From NCBI RefSeq assembly GCF_003258705.1, contig NZ_CP029480.1, positions 434,001-498,000 on the forward strand: a stretch of DNA of 64,000 bases, given 5' to 3'. Origin of the DNA: Arcticibacterium luteifluviistationis (lineage in GTDB: Bacteria; Bacteroidota; Bacteroidia; Cytophagales; Spirosomataceae). A program made the translations under genes and the position numbers. Shown here in pieces: positions 46,540-55,918 of the stretch (positions are counted from its first letter, which is position 1; each line of letters starts with the position of its first letter). The notes under the pieces were generated by a model, which had not been told where the DNA came from, searched no databases, and saw only the letters and a program-made list of their open reading frames with translations.

Positions 46540-46609
46540 AGACTACAAAGTTTCAGGAGCTTAGTAATTTTACAGCGAATCTTAAAAAAGGCATTACTGC
46601 ATACAAAAA

Positions 46610-47608
46610 ATGACATTAGAGGACAGAATAATACTATTTTCTAAATTAGGCGAATTTTTAAACGCTGAGGGTTCTAAAGATGATCTAAAACATTGGGCTG
46701 CTCAGTGCAAAGGCGAAAACGGCTGGTTTACGGAAGACAATGTGCTATTGGCTTTAAAAAACATAGGTCAACAATTCCTTAAAAAAGAAGACTTAATAGC
46801 ATTTAGCAAAACGATTAAAGAAAATCCAAATCCAAAGAAAATTGGTGTGGTAGCTGCCGGTAACATTCCACTGGTAGGCTTTCATGACTTGCTTTGCATT
46901 CTTCTTACAGGAAACATTGCTATGGTTAAATTAAGTAGCTCAGATAGCGTTTTGATGCGAAAGATCATTGCAAAACTGATTGATATTGAACCAGAAATCA
47001 CGTCTCAAATAATTATTGCCGACAGGCTTAATGATGCGGATGCTTTTATTGCTACGGGAAGTGATAATTCATCTAGATACTTCGAGTATTATTTTGGCAA
47101 AAAGCCTAACATCATCAGAAAAAACAGAAGTTCTGTAGCTGTTTTGACAGGAACCGAAAGTCGTGAAGATTTAAGGAACCTAGGTTATGACATTTTCCAG
47201 TTTTTTGGATTAGGATGCAGAAACGTCTCTAAATTCTTTGTGCCGAAAGGCTATAAGTTCGACACGTTTTTTGAGTCTATAGAATACTGGAACACAATAC
47301 AAATTCATCATAAGTACAATAACAATTACGACTATAATAAGTCAATATACTTAGTAAACAGAAATCACCATTATGATAACGGTTTCCTTTTGGTAACCCA
47401 AAGTGAAAACTTAGTTAGCCCTATCAGTGTGATTTTTTATGAAGAATATGAAGATGAGAAAGCTTTAGAAGAAAAGCTAGATGCTCATCAAGGTAAGATT
47501 CAGTGTATTGTCGGCAAAAACTTTACTCCATTTGGTGGGAGTCAATCTCCCGTTCTGGACGAATTTGCCGACAATGTTAACACTTTAGATTTTTTGAATA
47601 ATCTTTAA
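46610..47608 (+). CDS. LuxC-type acyl-CoA reductase
   Basis: This is a member of the LuxC/acyl-CoA reductase family (aldehyde-dehydrogenase fold) that would reduce acyl-CoA or acyl esters to aldehydes. Family landmarks are GVVAAGNIPLVGFHDLLCILLTGN, the NAD site KLSSSDSVL, IATGSDNSSRYFEYYF, and the region around the probable catalytic Cys (FFGLGCRNVSKFF). No luciferase or LuxDE genes are nearby. The divergent ferredoxin next door is a pairing I recall from many Bacteroidota genomes. A role in wax, alkane-like or plasmalogen lipid metabolism is possible but not shown. Confidence 0.88.
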   Translation: MTLEDRIILFSKLGEFLNAEGSKDDLKHWAAQCKGENGWFTEDNVLLALKNIGQQFLKKEDLIAFSKTIKENPNPKKIGVVAAGNIPLVGFHDLLCILLTGNIAMVKLSSSDSVLMRKIIAKLIDIEPEITSQIIIADRLNDADAFIATGSDNSSRYFEYYFGKKPNIIRKNRSSVAVLTGTESREDLRNLGYDIFQFFGLGCRNVSKFFVPKGYKFDTFFESIEYWNTIQIHHKYNNNYDYNKSIYLVNRNHHYDNGFLLVTQSENLVSPISVIFYEEYEDEKALEEKLDAHQGKIQCIVGKNFTPFGGSQSPVLDEFADNVNTLDFLNNL

Positions 47609-48231
47609 ATCGGATTGAAAATTATATCTCTATAATCTTTCATCGCTAATTTAATAACCTCTTTGGCCTCGTCTACACCATAATCGTGAGCTATTTCACA
47701 GTGTTTAGGCTCGTCAGGGAGGTTTTTATATGTTAAGAAGTAATGCTTTAGACGCTCTACCACATCTTTTGGCATGTCTTTAAGATCTTGGTATTCGCCA
47801 TAAATATGGTCGCCTACTAGTACCGCTATAATCTTATCATCAGCCTCTCCTTTGTCTACTAAACACAGGCCACCTATTGGTCTTGCCTTTAATATAATAT
47901 CGCCATGAGGGATATGGTGAGATGAAAGTACACAGATATCAAGTGGGTCACAGTCTCCGCCTGTAACGTTTTCTGCTCCATTTTTTCTAGCAAAATCAGC
48001 TACTCTATCGCCACAGTATGTTCTCGGTATAAAACCATACAAAGAAGGAACAATGTTAGAATACTTTTGAGGTCTGTCAATAGACAAATAGCCAGTCTCT
48101 TTATCTATCTCATATTTGATTGTATCAGACGGCACAATCTCTATAAAAGTGGTAACAATATTGGGAGCATCCTCGCCTATGGATATACCATGCCAAGGAT
48201 GAGCTTTATATACAGGTTTCATTTCTTTCAT
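47605..48231 (-). CDS. ppa: Inorganic pyrophosphatase (family I)
   Basis: This cytosolic Mg-dependent pyrophosphatase hydrolyses PPi from biosynthetic reactions. The signature GDCDPLDICVLS holds the metal-binding Asp residues, and KARPIGGLCLVDKGEADDKIIAV is typical. At 208 residues it is slightly longer than the E. coli form. It overlaps the convergent acyl-CoA reductase end by 4 bases. A -7 box on its strand lies 15 bases before the ATG. Confidence 0.94.
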   Translation of the reverse strand: MKEMKPVYKAHPWHGISIGEDAPNIVTTFIEIVPSDTIKYEIDKETGYLSIDRPQKYSNIVPSLYGFIPRTYCGDRVADFARKNGAENVTGGDCDPLDICVLSSHHIPHGDIILKARPIGGLCLVDKGEADDKIIAVLVGDHIYGEYQDLKDMPKDVVERLKHYFLTYKNLPDEPKHCEIAHDYGVDEAKEVIKLAMKDYRDIIFNPI

Positions 48232-48245
48232 GTTGTTAATGGCAG

Positions 48246-48253
48246 CAAAGATA
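48246..48253 (-). promoter_or_regulatory. -7 promoter box of ppa
   Basis: Read on the minus strand this is TATCTTTG, an exact TAnnTTTG match, only 15 bases before the ppa ATG. Confidence 0.6.
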
Positions 48254-48518
48254 ATTAAATACCTTGGTCATATCTCAATATTGACCAATTAGCGAATGGA
48301 AATCAGGGTTCTAAAAAACATAGTTCCCTTATTTTCAAATCACTAAATAAAATCAACTTTTATTAATCTATCTGATTTATTCAGTCTTTTATTCGCTGTA
48401 AAGACTTCCTATGGAACGATTCCCATGTCAAATAGGACATAATAATGTAGAGGCCCTAGAAGTCAAGCAATCACCAAAAACTAGATTAACTAATCAAATC
48501 AATTATACTTTTCATAAT

Positions 48519-49604
48519 TTATTCGACTACAAAAGATTCGGCATAAAACGCAGCCCAAGCAAAAGCATAACCTATGTAGTTTTCAGGAATTTGAAGTTTT
48601 TGACCCTTCCTTTCACCCTCTAAGGCTTCACCAAAAACACTCCAGACGTTTCCTTCCTTATCTCTAAAAAGTGTTCCTGAAGCTTTACCAAGTAGTACTT
48701 CATCAATTTCTACCTTTACACCGTCAAGAGTTTTGGCTTTAAAAGCAAACATATAGTTGTCTACTAAAGAACCAAAGACATAAATATCATCGCCACCTAC
48801 AGACCTAGTTCTGAAACCAGTTTCCTCAGCAAAAGCATTAAATCTACTATAAGCAACAACTCCATTATTTCGTATACCTAAAATACGTTCTTTATTCGGA
48901 ATGTTCTTCAGTTTATAAGGTACTGAATACAATAGATATTCATCATTTGTTTTATAATTTCCGTAGGGGTATTTGTCGTAATTTCTACCCAAATTTTCGC
49001 TTACGCTCATCACTTTAGAATCTGGATACCATTTTTTCCATGTAGCCCAAGTGGTTTCGATTAATTGATTAAACTCATTTTCTTTACCTCTTTGTTCTCC
49101 ATTCACCGATTTCAACATCATTTGTGGCCAATTAGAACCTGTTTCTCTATCGTAAAGAATCAGATTGGAATTAAATAACAGGCCAGACACTCCAAAAGTG
49201 GTTAATTTATTATCAATGTTTCTGTTATATAAAATGCCAGTTCCTGTTAAAGGACAATAGGAAATGGAATAGCTAAAATCTTCAATACCGTGATTTACAA
49301 TTTCATGATAGTCAAGAATTTTATGAGGATATGCTATAGCAGTGTTACCATATTTAATTCCTAAAACCAGTTCTTCATCTTTAAGAAAAGTAGCTGCGTC
49401 TCCTTCCACCACAACAGGTGCATCAATAGAACGAATGCCATCCTTCCCTACTCCTCCATCCTTTACTTGAGCAAAAGGGATATCCCATTCCTCATTTAAA
49501 TTACTACTTGAATTTACCGTACCAACCTTAGGTTCTACATTCTTATTACACCCTGAAATAAGTACAGCAAGGCCTATGAAAAACACTTTACTTTTGGTCA
49601 TCAT
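48519..49604 (-). CDS. DUF3179 lipoprotein
   Basis: Lipobox VLISGCNK is followed by a DUF3179 domain over most of the 361 residues. It has AYPHKILDYHEIVNH, then SYCPLTGTGILYNR with a conserved Cys, and FGVSGLLFNSNLILYDRETGSNWPQM. The domain is widespread and uncharacterised. The Cys and pattern hint at metal or thiol chemistry. The ATG overlaps the upstream stop as ATGA, so it is coupled to the outer-membrane barrel gene. Confidence 0.87.
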   Translation of the reverse strand: MMTKSKVFFIGLAVLISGCNKNVEPKVGTVNSSSNLNEEWDIPFAQVKDGGVGKDGIRSIDAPVVVEGDAATFLKDEELVLGIKYGNTAIAYPHKILDYHEIVNHGIEDFSYSISYCPLTGTGILYNRNIDNKLTTFGVSGLLFNSNLILYDRETGSNWPQMMLKSVNGEQRGKENEFNQLIETTWATWKKWYPDSKVMSVSENLGRNYDKYPYGNYKTNDEYLLYSVPYKLKNIPNKERILGIRNNGVVAYSRFNAFAEETGFRTRSVGGDDIYVFGSLVDNYMFAFKAKTLDGVKVEIDEVLLGKASGTLFRDKEGNVWSVFGEALEGERKGQKLQIPENYIGYAFAWAAFYAESFVVE

Positions 49605-50560
49605 TTTTTCTTCTTATATTCTAAAACACTATAAAGACTTAAGTTTATTCTATATGTCGGTACATTTTGAAGCCCTGAAACCGAGACTAATAAAGGTATA
49701 TCTGTGGCTAAATTGATAGATGTTTTGTTAGGCGAAATCCAATGCGACAAATTAGCTGTTCCTAATATCCAATGTCCGCCCGTACTACCAACAATCTGCT
49801 TATTTATCTTATTTGAATTTACATTCCTTAGCCTAGCACCAACACCCACATTCCAAAGGCTTTTAAAAGCCAGGCCTTGTGCATTTACACCAACCGTGAT
49901 TTGCTGCTCATCCCCAAACTTATAGGCCAAATTTGGCTGGTAATCTTGATTGACTCCTTTATGACTTAGAATTACATTAGAATAGAAATTAATATTTTTC
50001 CGACTACCAAAGGGGCTTATAAATCGTAATAAGGAAAAGACATCCCAAGCACCTGTTCCTGGTTGCATATCGGCATTAAGAACAATACCTTGACTGTTTT
50101 TATTAGTAATACTTCCCGTAGGTGCTTTCAAGCCTATTCCACCTGAAAACGAAACATTTGACAATGGTTTTAGAAAATTATAGCTAATCAAAGTGCTTAC
50201 ATCGCCTAATCCACTTGTAGACACAAAATCCTCATTTACAAATTGAACAATTCTTCTTGATTGTTTTATGTAAGGAATAAGCACTTCCATAGACCATTTA
50301 GGAGATAAACCAATGCCTAATTGCAACATAGTTGTCTGTGTCACACGTGTTCGCGAATCATCATCTATTCTTTCTTTGTCCTGAACTATAGTACTCAGGT
50401 TATTATAATCATAAGACAAATTAAACTGAATTGCATTTTTGCTGATAATCGGTAAACCGAGAGAATTTGAAATAGGTACTCCGCCTGAACAGCACGTTTG
50501 AGCATTCGTTTCAAAGGAATACAAAAATAGACCAACAATAAAACAGTAAAATATCTGCAT
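49601..50560 (-). CDS. Outer-membrane beta-barrel (transporter-like) with CCSGG start
   Basis: After a signal peptide (ending TNAQ) the mature protein begins TCCSGGVPISNSLG. It continues as alternating hydrophobic strands typical of a porin-like barrel (phenol-degradation MetA-like transporter family). It ends without a clear aromatic last residue. The vicinal Cys pair at the mature N-terminus is notable and could bind copper or a thiol. It forms a coupled pair with the DUF3179 lipoprotein gene. Confidence 0.75.
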   Translation of the reverse strand: MQIFYCFIVGLFLYSFETNAQTCCSGGVPISNSLGLPIISKNAIQFNLSYDYNNLSTIVQDKERIDDDSRTRVTQTTMLQLGIGLSPKWSMEVLIPYIKQSRRIVQFVNEDFVSTSGLGDVSTLISYNFLKPLSNVSFSGGIGLKAPTGSITNKNSQGIVLNADMQPGTGAWDVFSLLRFISPFGSRKNINFYSNVILSHKGVNQDYQPNLAYKFGDEQQITVGVNAQGLAFKSLWNVGVGARLRNVNSNKINKQIVGSTGGHWILGTANLSHWISPNKTSINLATDIPLLVSVSGLQNVPTYRINLSLYSVLEYKKKK

Positions 50561-50932
50561 TTAAGTCATTATTTAAATGAGTTACGAAATCTGCAGTGCA
50601 AGGGTTTGGTTTATAGTGTGTAAGCCTATTTAATCAATTGGACTTATGGTCTTCCATGTTATTAACTAGCTCTTCTTGTTTTGATATCCTTAGAATACCT
50701 GAAGCATTTAAAGGAAAATGTAATGGTTTGGACTAATTGTTTTTTCTGCTTAATTCAGGTTCCATAAGTGGGGCTATTTAGACTACAGACCTATTTGTTC
50801 TGATTGAGTTTACATGATGATATGTAAGCCTATAGCTCTCTATTATGCATAAACAATAAAATCATGATTAAAATAAAAACACCTTTGCTGAAATTATCGT
50901 AATTACTTTTGACCACTATAAAATCAACAAGT
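50561..50932. other. Intergenic stretch between divergent genes
   Basis: This gap of 372 bases has no gene-like frame. It contains the direct repeat TGTAAGCCTAT twice (50619-50629 and 50823-50833), A/T-rich runs, and the promoter box of the next gene. I see nothing else. Confidence 0.5.
50904..50911 (+). promoter_or_regulatory. -7 promoter box (TACTTTTG)
   Basis: An exact TAnnTTTG match lies 22 bases before the ATG at 50933. An earlier in-frame TTG at 50909 overlaps it and is therefore not the start. Confidence 0.55.
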
Positions 50933-51619
50933 ATGAAAACACTTCTTCAAACGCCCACTGGGAATAAACTGCTAAGTCACGAGTTTTACAGCAAACTAGA
51001 CTTTAAAGCTATTCCTTGTGATGATTACGACCTATTGACCGATGGGAAAACTATAATTGAAATAAACCCAGACAATTTTGCCAGAGCTGGCCTTAAACTC
51101 TTTAAACCAAACTGGTCTAAAGAAGTTAAACTTTTGAAAAATGAGTTTAAAGTTCATGAACTAGAGGACGGCTATATGCTCGCTAGCCCTTCTGGTATGT
51201 GGGTGTATTTGATAGAAAAACGAATAGAACAACCCGAAATAAATCACTTCACGCCGTCCTTATTAGGCAATAATGCAGGTTTATCCTTAGAAAGTCCGGA
51301 TATGCTTCGTTCGGAAACACTATTCAAGATTATTGGGTTTCAAAAAACTGAAGGAGAGGAGAATCAAAGCTGGATAAGCCTTAAGAATGAGAATTCTTTC
51401 AACATCAGTATCATGAAGCCTTTCAGCTGTCCTCATTTATTCTTTAATCCTTCGTTGACATTTTTTAACGGAATCCGAAACGCTGAAATAATCAGTAAAA
51501 TAAGACGTCTTCATATTCCTATAACTCAAGAAGTTACAGCTTTTAATGCTTCAGGAAAAGTGGAGAACATCATAATAAGAGACCCAGGTGGACTAGCTTT
51601 CTTTATTTATAATGATTGA
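50933..51619 (+). CDS. Two-module VOC (glyoxalase-like) protein
   Basis: Two VOC-like beta-alpha-beta-beta-beta modules can be traced: residues 1-105, with a final SGMWVYLIEKR strand, and 115-228, ending IIRDPGGLAFFIYND. Such proteins form a metal-dependent cavity used for dioxygenase, lyase or resistance functions. Conserved metal ligands are not clear here, so the activity is open. The gene stands alone between two minus-strand transcripts. The convergent pyridoxamine-oxidase-like gene starts 6 bases beyond its end. Confidence 0.68.
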   Translation: MKTLLQTPTGNKLLSHEFYSKLDFKAIPCDDYDLLTDGKTIIEINPDNFARAGLKLFKPNWSKEVKLLKNEFKVHELEDGYMLASPSGMWVYLIEKRIEQPEINHFTPSLLGNNAGLSLESPDMLRSETLFKIIGFQKTEGEENQSWISLKNENSFNISIMKPFSCPHLFFNPSLTFFNGIRNAEIISKIRRLHIPITQEVTAFNASGKVENIIIRDPGGLAFFIYND

Positions 51620-51625
51620 CAGTAT

Positions 51626-52168
51626 TTATTCAAAAATGCCGGTCTCGGCACCATCAAAGCTTTTGGTATTCTTTTCTTTCCAATAGTCTCTGATTCCGTC
51701 TCGGCCTTTATTCTCGGTCCATTTTTCCAGCACATCCCGATCTTCTTTAAAGTCCATAAATGGTATGGAATATCCGCAGGAAGTTTGGACCGTTTCTACT
51801 TCAATTTCGTAAACCTGTCTGGCTCCATTACTATGAGGGAACATGCCATTAAGTTCTTCCCATTCAGTATCTCTTTCATGATATGCCTTAGCAGTGCCAT
51901 AGCAGCGAAGTATCATAGGTTTGCCTTCAAAGGCACACCACATAAGCGTAATTCTATTAACCTTTTTTATGTGTGCGGCTGTTTCATTTCCACTTCCTGT
52001 AAGGTTTCTCCAGAGTATTTTATTAGGACCAATAACCCTCATAGAGTCCCTTCCCTTAGGTGACACATTAACTTTTCCGTCTTCCATGGCAGTACCCACA
52101 AAAAAGATATGCTGGGCTTCTATGAACTTCTTAAGGTCTTCTGAGATTTCTGGATGAATTTTAGCCAT
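51626..52168 (-). CDS. Pyridoxamine 5'-phosphate oxidase-like flavin protein
   Basis: This 180-residue split-barrel protein of the PNPOx-like family begins HPEISEDLKKFIEAQHIFFVGTAMEDGKVNVSPKG and has the FMN-region WRNLTGSGNETAAHIKK. Members bind FMN or F420 and reduce small molecules or heme. True PdxH residues are missing, so vitamin B6 synthesis is unlikely. It is followed at 52235 by the LysE-type gene on the same strand, 66 bases upstream. Confidence 0.88.
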   Translation of the reverse strand: MAKIHPEISEDLKKFIEAQHIFFVGTAMEDGKVNVSPKGRDSMRVIGPNKILWRNLTGSGNETAAHIKKVNRITLMWCAFEGKPMILRCYGTAKAYHERDTEWEELNGMFPHSNGARQVYEIEVETVQTSCGYSIPFMDFKEDRDVLEKWTENKGRDGIRDYWKEKNTKSFDGAETGIFE

Positions 52169-52234
52169 GACTGATTTAAATGAGTTTGATAAACAAAATT
52201 AGACCATAGCCCTTCCGAAACCAATATTAATCAC

Positions 52235-52867
52235 TTAGCTTTTAGAAAAAGCCAGTTTAGCTCCGAGAGCTAAAAAGATACCTCCTGTGCTTTTATCAAG
52301 CCAGTATTTGATTTTAGGGTTTTCTCTAAACTTGTTAGAAAGTCTTGCCGCAAAAATAGCTACGCCAATGCACCAAATAGCTCCAGTAAAAAGGAAAGTA
52401 AAACCTAGAATAAGAAAAGGAATGGCATTTTCAGCATATTCTGGATTGATAAATTGAGGTAAAAAAGCTAAGAAAAATAAAGCCACTTTAGGGTTTAGTA
52501 AATCTGTAAGAACACCAGACCAAAATATTTTTTTTAAGCTTTCTGTTTTTATTGCAGTCTCTGTTTCTCCCAATTTAGCACCTTTTGAAAACAGTAGTTT
52601 TAGGCCTAAAAAGATAAGATAAGCTGCTCCTAAGTATTTAACTATTGAAAAGGCTAAAGCCGACTTTGCCAATAAAATGGACAAACCAAAAGCCGCCATA
52701 ATGCAGTGAATTAAAGCACCACCTAAAATACCTAGAGCAGAATAAATTCCAGATTTTCTTCCTTGAGAAATACTTCTACCAAGAATAAACATGGTATCTG
52801 CCCCTGGAGCAACATTGACCAACATTCCACTTAATACAAAAGCTCCAAAATTTATAATTCCAAACAT
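52235..52867 (-). CDS. LysE/RhtB-family exporter
   Basis: This 210-residue inner-membrane exporter of amino acids or related small molecules has six hydrophobic helices. It has the typical N-terminal VNVAPGADTMFILGRSISQGRKSGIYSALG and ILTDLLNPKVALFFLAFLPQF-like motif (here VLTDLLNPKVALFFLAFLPQF). The substrate is unknown. It is downstream of the YdjM-like gene by about 100 bases. Confidence 0.93.
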   Translation of the reverse strand: MFGIINFGAFVLSGMLVNVAPGADTMFILGRSISQGRKSGIYSALGILGGALIHCIMAAFGLSILLAKSALAFSIVKYLGAAYLIFLGLKLLFSKGAKLGETETAIKTESLKKIFWSGVLTDLLNPKVALFFLAFLPQFINPEYAENAIPFLILGFTFLFTGAIWCIGVAIFAARLSNKFRENPKIKYWLDKSTGGIFLALGAKLAFSKS

Positions 52868-52968
52868 GGTAAACTGGTTTTACAATGGAAGTAAGCCAAT
52901 GAAAGCATAGCCTCCAAAACGACCAGAACACATACTTAGAAATGTTCAAGAAATGCTTTATAAATTTA

Positions 52969-53631
52969 TTAAGTCCGTTTGGTATCAACCCAAAATGCTA
53001 TACCGGCCAAAACAAAATAGGCCAATAAAGCAGAGATAGCCACAGACACAAGATTGTCGTCACTAGGTAAGACATAGAAGTTTAGAAAATTTACAAGCAA
53101 CAGAAACCCTACAAAACCTATAGCAGCATATTTCCCTACGCCTGATTTTGCCGTTGTTTTTTTGAGATAATAAACTAAGCTAATAATTAACAATACCGCT
53201 TCTAAAGCAAAGGTAAGTCCCTTGTATTGCCATAGGCCAAAACCCAATTTAGGGTCTCCGTTAATGATTGGCAAGTCTGGTGTGTGAACTAATAGGTCTG
53301 CAAACCAATGCGACATTACTCCAAGCCCCATCACCAAAGCGATGCTCTTTTTGTCCGCTTTGTTTTTAGCAAAAATGAAATAATAGAGTGCATAAAACAC
53401 CGCTGACCACAAAAAAGAACCTAACAAGCCGTGCGTGAAAGGCATATATTCTAGGTCAAAATTATTAACAGCGGTAAAGTTTTCTACCAAGTTAAGCCGC
53501 TCAATTCCCAAGAGTGTAAATGGAAAAAATAGTATGTCTACAAATTGCGTTGCAATAAATAGCATGCCTAAAGAAGCCGACTTCTCTTTTCCTTTCAAAG
53601 CAAAAGCAGCGGCATAATGACCTACGAACAT
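52969..53631 (-). CDS. YdjM-like membrane-bound metal-dependent hydrolase family
   Basis: This is a multi-pass membrane protein with the His/Asp pattern of the membrane-bound hydrolase family (YdjM, DUF457). It has GHYAAAFALK at the start, ATQFVDILF, FTHGLLGSF and MSHWFADLLVHTPDLP. These residues could bind metal. Some relatives are induced by DNA damage or involved in lipid metabolism. The length of 220 residues is normal. Transcribed with or just upstream of the LysE gene. Confidence 0.8.
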   Translation of the reverse strand: MFVGHYAAAFALKGKEKSASLGMLFIATQFVDILFFPFTLLGIERLNLVENFTAVNNFDLEYMPFTHGLLGSFLWSAVFYALYYFIFAKNKADKKSIALVMGLGVMSHWFADLLVHTPDLPIINGDPKLGFGLWQYKGLTFALEAVLLIISLVYYLKKTTAKSGVGKYAAIGFVGFLLLVNFLNFYVLPSDDNLVSVAISALLAYFVLAGIAFWVDTKRT

Positions 53632-53750
53632 AGTAATTAGGGTTTATTTAATAGTACTGAAGATACAATCTTACATGATAAATAAAGAAAGTTTTAAAGA
53701 AAAGTATCTAAAATACGCAAAAGGCTATTCATCAAAGAGAATACTCTTCT

Positions 53751-54269
53751 TTAAGCCACCATCATTTTCTCATTAAAAAGTCTGAGTTCAAAATGGGCTA
53801 AAGTAGTATCTCCTCTTAGCTTCTGACCTAGGTTTATTATTTGCATATAAGTTTCCCTACATACAATTTTAGTCCATGCTAAGATATCCTCTGCAGGAAT
53901 TCCCATGGTTTTCTGTATTGACCTATCAATGGGGAAATGTGGTGGTTCTTTTATCTCTCCTAAACACCAGACATATTTCAAGTACAGATTTAGAAATTTT
54001 TGAGCAATGCCAAAAGCTGGAACGTTTTCATCCAGAACACCTGACTTCCTAAAGAAAGAAGCTAATTGTTCAATATTTTCAAGATGTTTTTCTGAGGAAA
54101 CTACTTTCTTGTAATGTTTCGCTTCTAAGGCCATTACAAAGTTCTTCAATTGACTTTCAAAGAAGTCAATATCACCTACGAATAGGTCGTCTCTATATAT
54201 CTTAACTCGCTGATATGCTCCAGCAATAGTTAAAGACCAAACCTCACTTTTGATGAATGTGTTTTCCAT
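53751..54269 (-). CDS. Conserved helical protein, function unknown
   Basis: This 172-residue, largely helical cytosolic protein has no signal. Motifs such as FESQLKNFVMALEAKHYKK, FGIAQKFLNLYLKYVWCLGE and LRLFNEKMMV are not from a family I know. It has a weak feel of nucleic-acid- or nucleotide-binding small proteins found near toxins, but no partner is present. Flanked by gaps of about 120 and 200 bases, it is monocistronic. Confidence 0.68.
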   Translation of the reverse strand: MENTFIKSEVWSLTIAGAYQRVKIYRDDLFVGDIDFFESQLKNFVMALEAKHYKKVVSSEKHLENIEQLASFFRKSGVLDENVPAFGIAQKFLNLYLKYVWCLGEIKEPPHFPIDRSIQKTMGIPAEDILAWTKIVCRETYMQIINLGQKLRGDTTLAHFELRLFNEKMMVA

Positions 54270-54416
54270 GATATTAATGGCATATTAGAACCATCTCCAA
54301 ACTAAAAATATCTAACAAAAACCATTACAGCAACTATTATTTCAAAATATTACATAAATCGAAATAATATATCACTAAAGCGAACTACAGTAGAATTATT
54401 CCATCTGCATAAATAG

Positions 54417-54456
54417 AAAAAGGGTTTCAATCTTTTACAAGAATGAAACCCTTTTT
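54417..54456 (-). terminator. Terminator of the sialidase/aldolase/symporter operon
   Basis: AAAAAGGGTTTCA (54417-54429) and TGAAACCCTTTTT (54444-54456) make a perfect 13-base stem. The T run follows on the minus strand 16 bases after the symporter stop. Confidence 0.87.
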
Positions 54457-54472
54457 AAACAAAAAACTATAA

Positions 54473-55918
54473 TCAGCTTTTCAGCTTGCTCAAGCCCCAA
54501 CCAATTCCAAAGATTAATAGCGTACCGAAAACTACCACCCAATTAGAGTGAATTATAGGAGCTATTCCGAAGAAAGGTAATAGACTGGTAAAAAGTATAA
54601 ATACCAATCCAGCGGCTACGGCAATTAGAGCTGTTCTAGGTGTAATGTTTTTTATCAAAAGTCCTAATAAGAACAAGCCTAAAATACCACCACTAAATAT
54701 AGATGCCAAAGCCCACCAGGTATCTAGAGCACTAGTTACGCCATTAAATGCTAAAGCTACCACAATACTCAGTAAGCCCATCACGAGTGAAGAAAGCCTT
54801 AAAAAGCCAATGGATGCTTTTTCCGAAACTGTGGTTTTGCTGAATTTTCTATAATAATCAGAAAGTAAAACCGTAGCTGAACTATTAATACTGGTACTCA
54901 CAGTACTCATTCCTGCGGAGAATATAGCGGCAATCAACAGTCCAGTCAAACCTACTGGAAGTTCGTTCACGATAAAGTGCGGAAACACTTTATCGGAGGC
55001 CATTCCGGCCGGCAGTAGTTCAGGGAAAGATTGATAATAAACCCATAAGGCGGTTCCTATCATAAAAAACATAATAGAAACAGGCACATAAAGTAAACTA
55101 CCTAACCACACTGATTTTGCAGCATCTTTATCTGTTTTCGCTCCTAAATATCGTTGAATGTAACTTTGGTCTGCTCCAAAATTCTGTAGATTAATGAAGA
55201 AACCATAAATTAAGATTAACCAGAAAGACGGCTCTGTGAGACTAATGCCTAATTCGCCGAGACTAAACTTCTTTTGTTCAGATGCCACTTCTATAAAACC
55301 TCCGAAACCACCAGGAATGTCAATAATGAGCACCACTAAACAAATAATAGCTCCAACTATCAGCACTATTCCCTGAATTGCATCTGTCCAGACCACTGCT
55401 TCTATACCACCTAGTGTAGCATAAACCATCACCAAAATTCCTGTAAAAATGATAATACTTGGAATACTCCAACCCATTAAGGTGTGCATTGGCAAAGCCA
55501 AAAGGTAAAGTATAGCACCCATTCTGGCCAACTGTGTTAATAAATAACACGCTGAAGCATAAATTCTGGCCCATGCTCCAAACCGCTGCTCCATAAAAAA
55601 GTAAGCCGATTCGCTGTCTAATTTCCTATAAAGCGGCACGAAGAATTTAACAGCAATAAATGCTGCCAAGGGAATACTCAAACTAAACACCAAACCATTC
55701 CAATCTTTCAAGAAAGCATTGCCTGGTAAGGCTAAAAAGCTAATACTACTTACATAAGTGGCAAAAACGGACATGCCCAAAGTCCAAGTGGGCAGCCTAC
55801 CTTCTCCAGTAGTAAACCCTTTGGCACTCCTTTTTTTCTTATAAAAAGACAGTCCAAATGCTAATACCATCAGTAGGTAAACGCCAAAAATTATAAGATC
55901 TATCGAGTTTGTTTTCAT
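54473..55918 (-). CDS. Na+:solute symporter (SSS family)
   Basis: This sodium-coupled transporter of 481 residues with about 13 helices has family motifs GEGRLPTWTLGMSVFATYVSSISFLALPG, YATLGGIEAVVWTDAIQG and GMSTVSTSINSSATVL. The first gene of its operon encodes a sialidase-like protein and the second a DHDPS/NAL aldolase, so sialic acid or a similar sugar acid is the most likely substrate. Its ATG overlaps the aldolase stop as ATGA. Confidence 0.92.
   Translation of the reverse strand: MKTNSIDLIIFGVYLLMVLAFGLSFYKKKRSAKGFTTGEGRLPTWTLGMSVFATYVSSISFLALPGNAFLKDWNGLVFSLSIPLAAFIAVKFFVPLYRKLDSESAYFFMEQRFGAWARIYASACYLLTQLARMGAILYLLALPMHTLMGWSIPSIIIFTGILVMVYATLGGIEAVVWTDAIQGIVLIVGAIICLVVLIIDIPGGFGGFIEVASEQKKFSLGELGISLTEPSFWLILIYGFFINLQNFGADQSYIQRYLGAKTDKDAAKSVWLGSLLYVPVSIMFFMIGTALWVYYQSFPELLPAGMASDKVFPHFIVNELPVGLTGLLIAAIFSAGMSTVSTSINSSATVLLSDYYRKFSKTTVSEKASIGFLRLSSLVMGLLSIVVALAFNGVTSALDTWWALASIFSGGILGLFLLGLLIKNITPRTALIAVAAGLVFILFTSLLPFFGIAPIIHSNWVVVFGTLLIFGIGWGLSKLKS

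Noticed and set aside
52776-52988. Open frame of 70 codons between the LysE and YdjM-like genes
   Set aside because: It overlaps the start of the LysE gene in another frame, and the Trp/Phe-rich sequence is a frame shadow.
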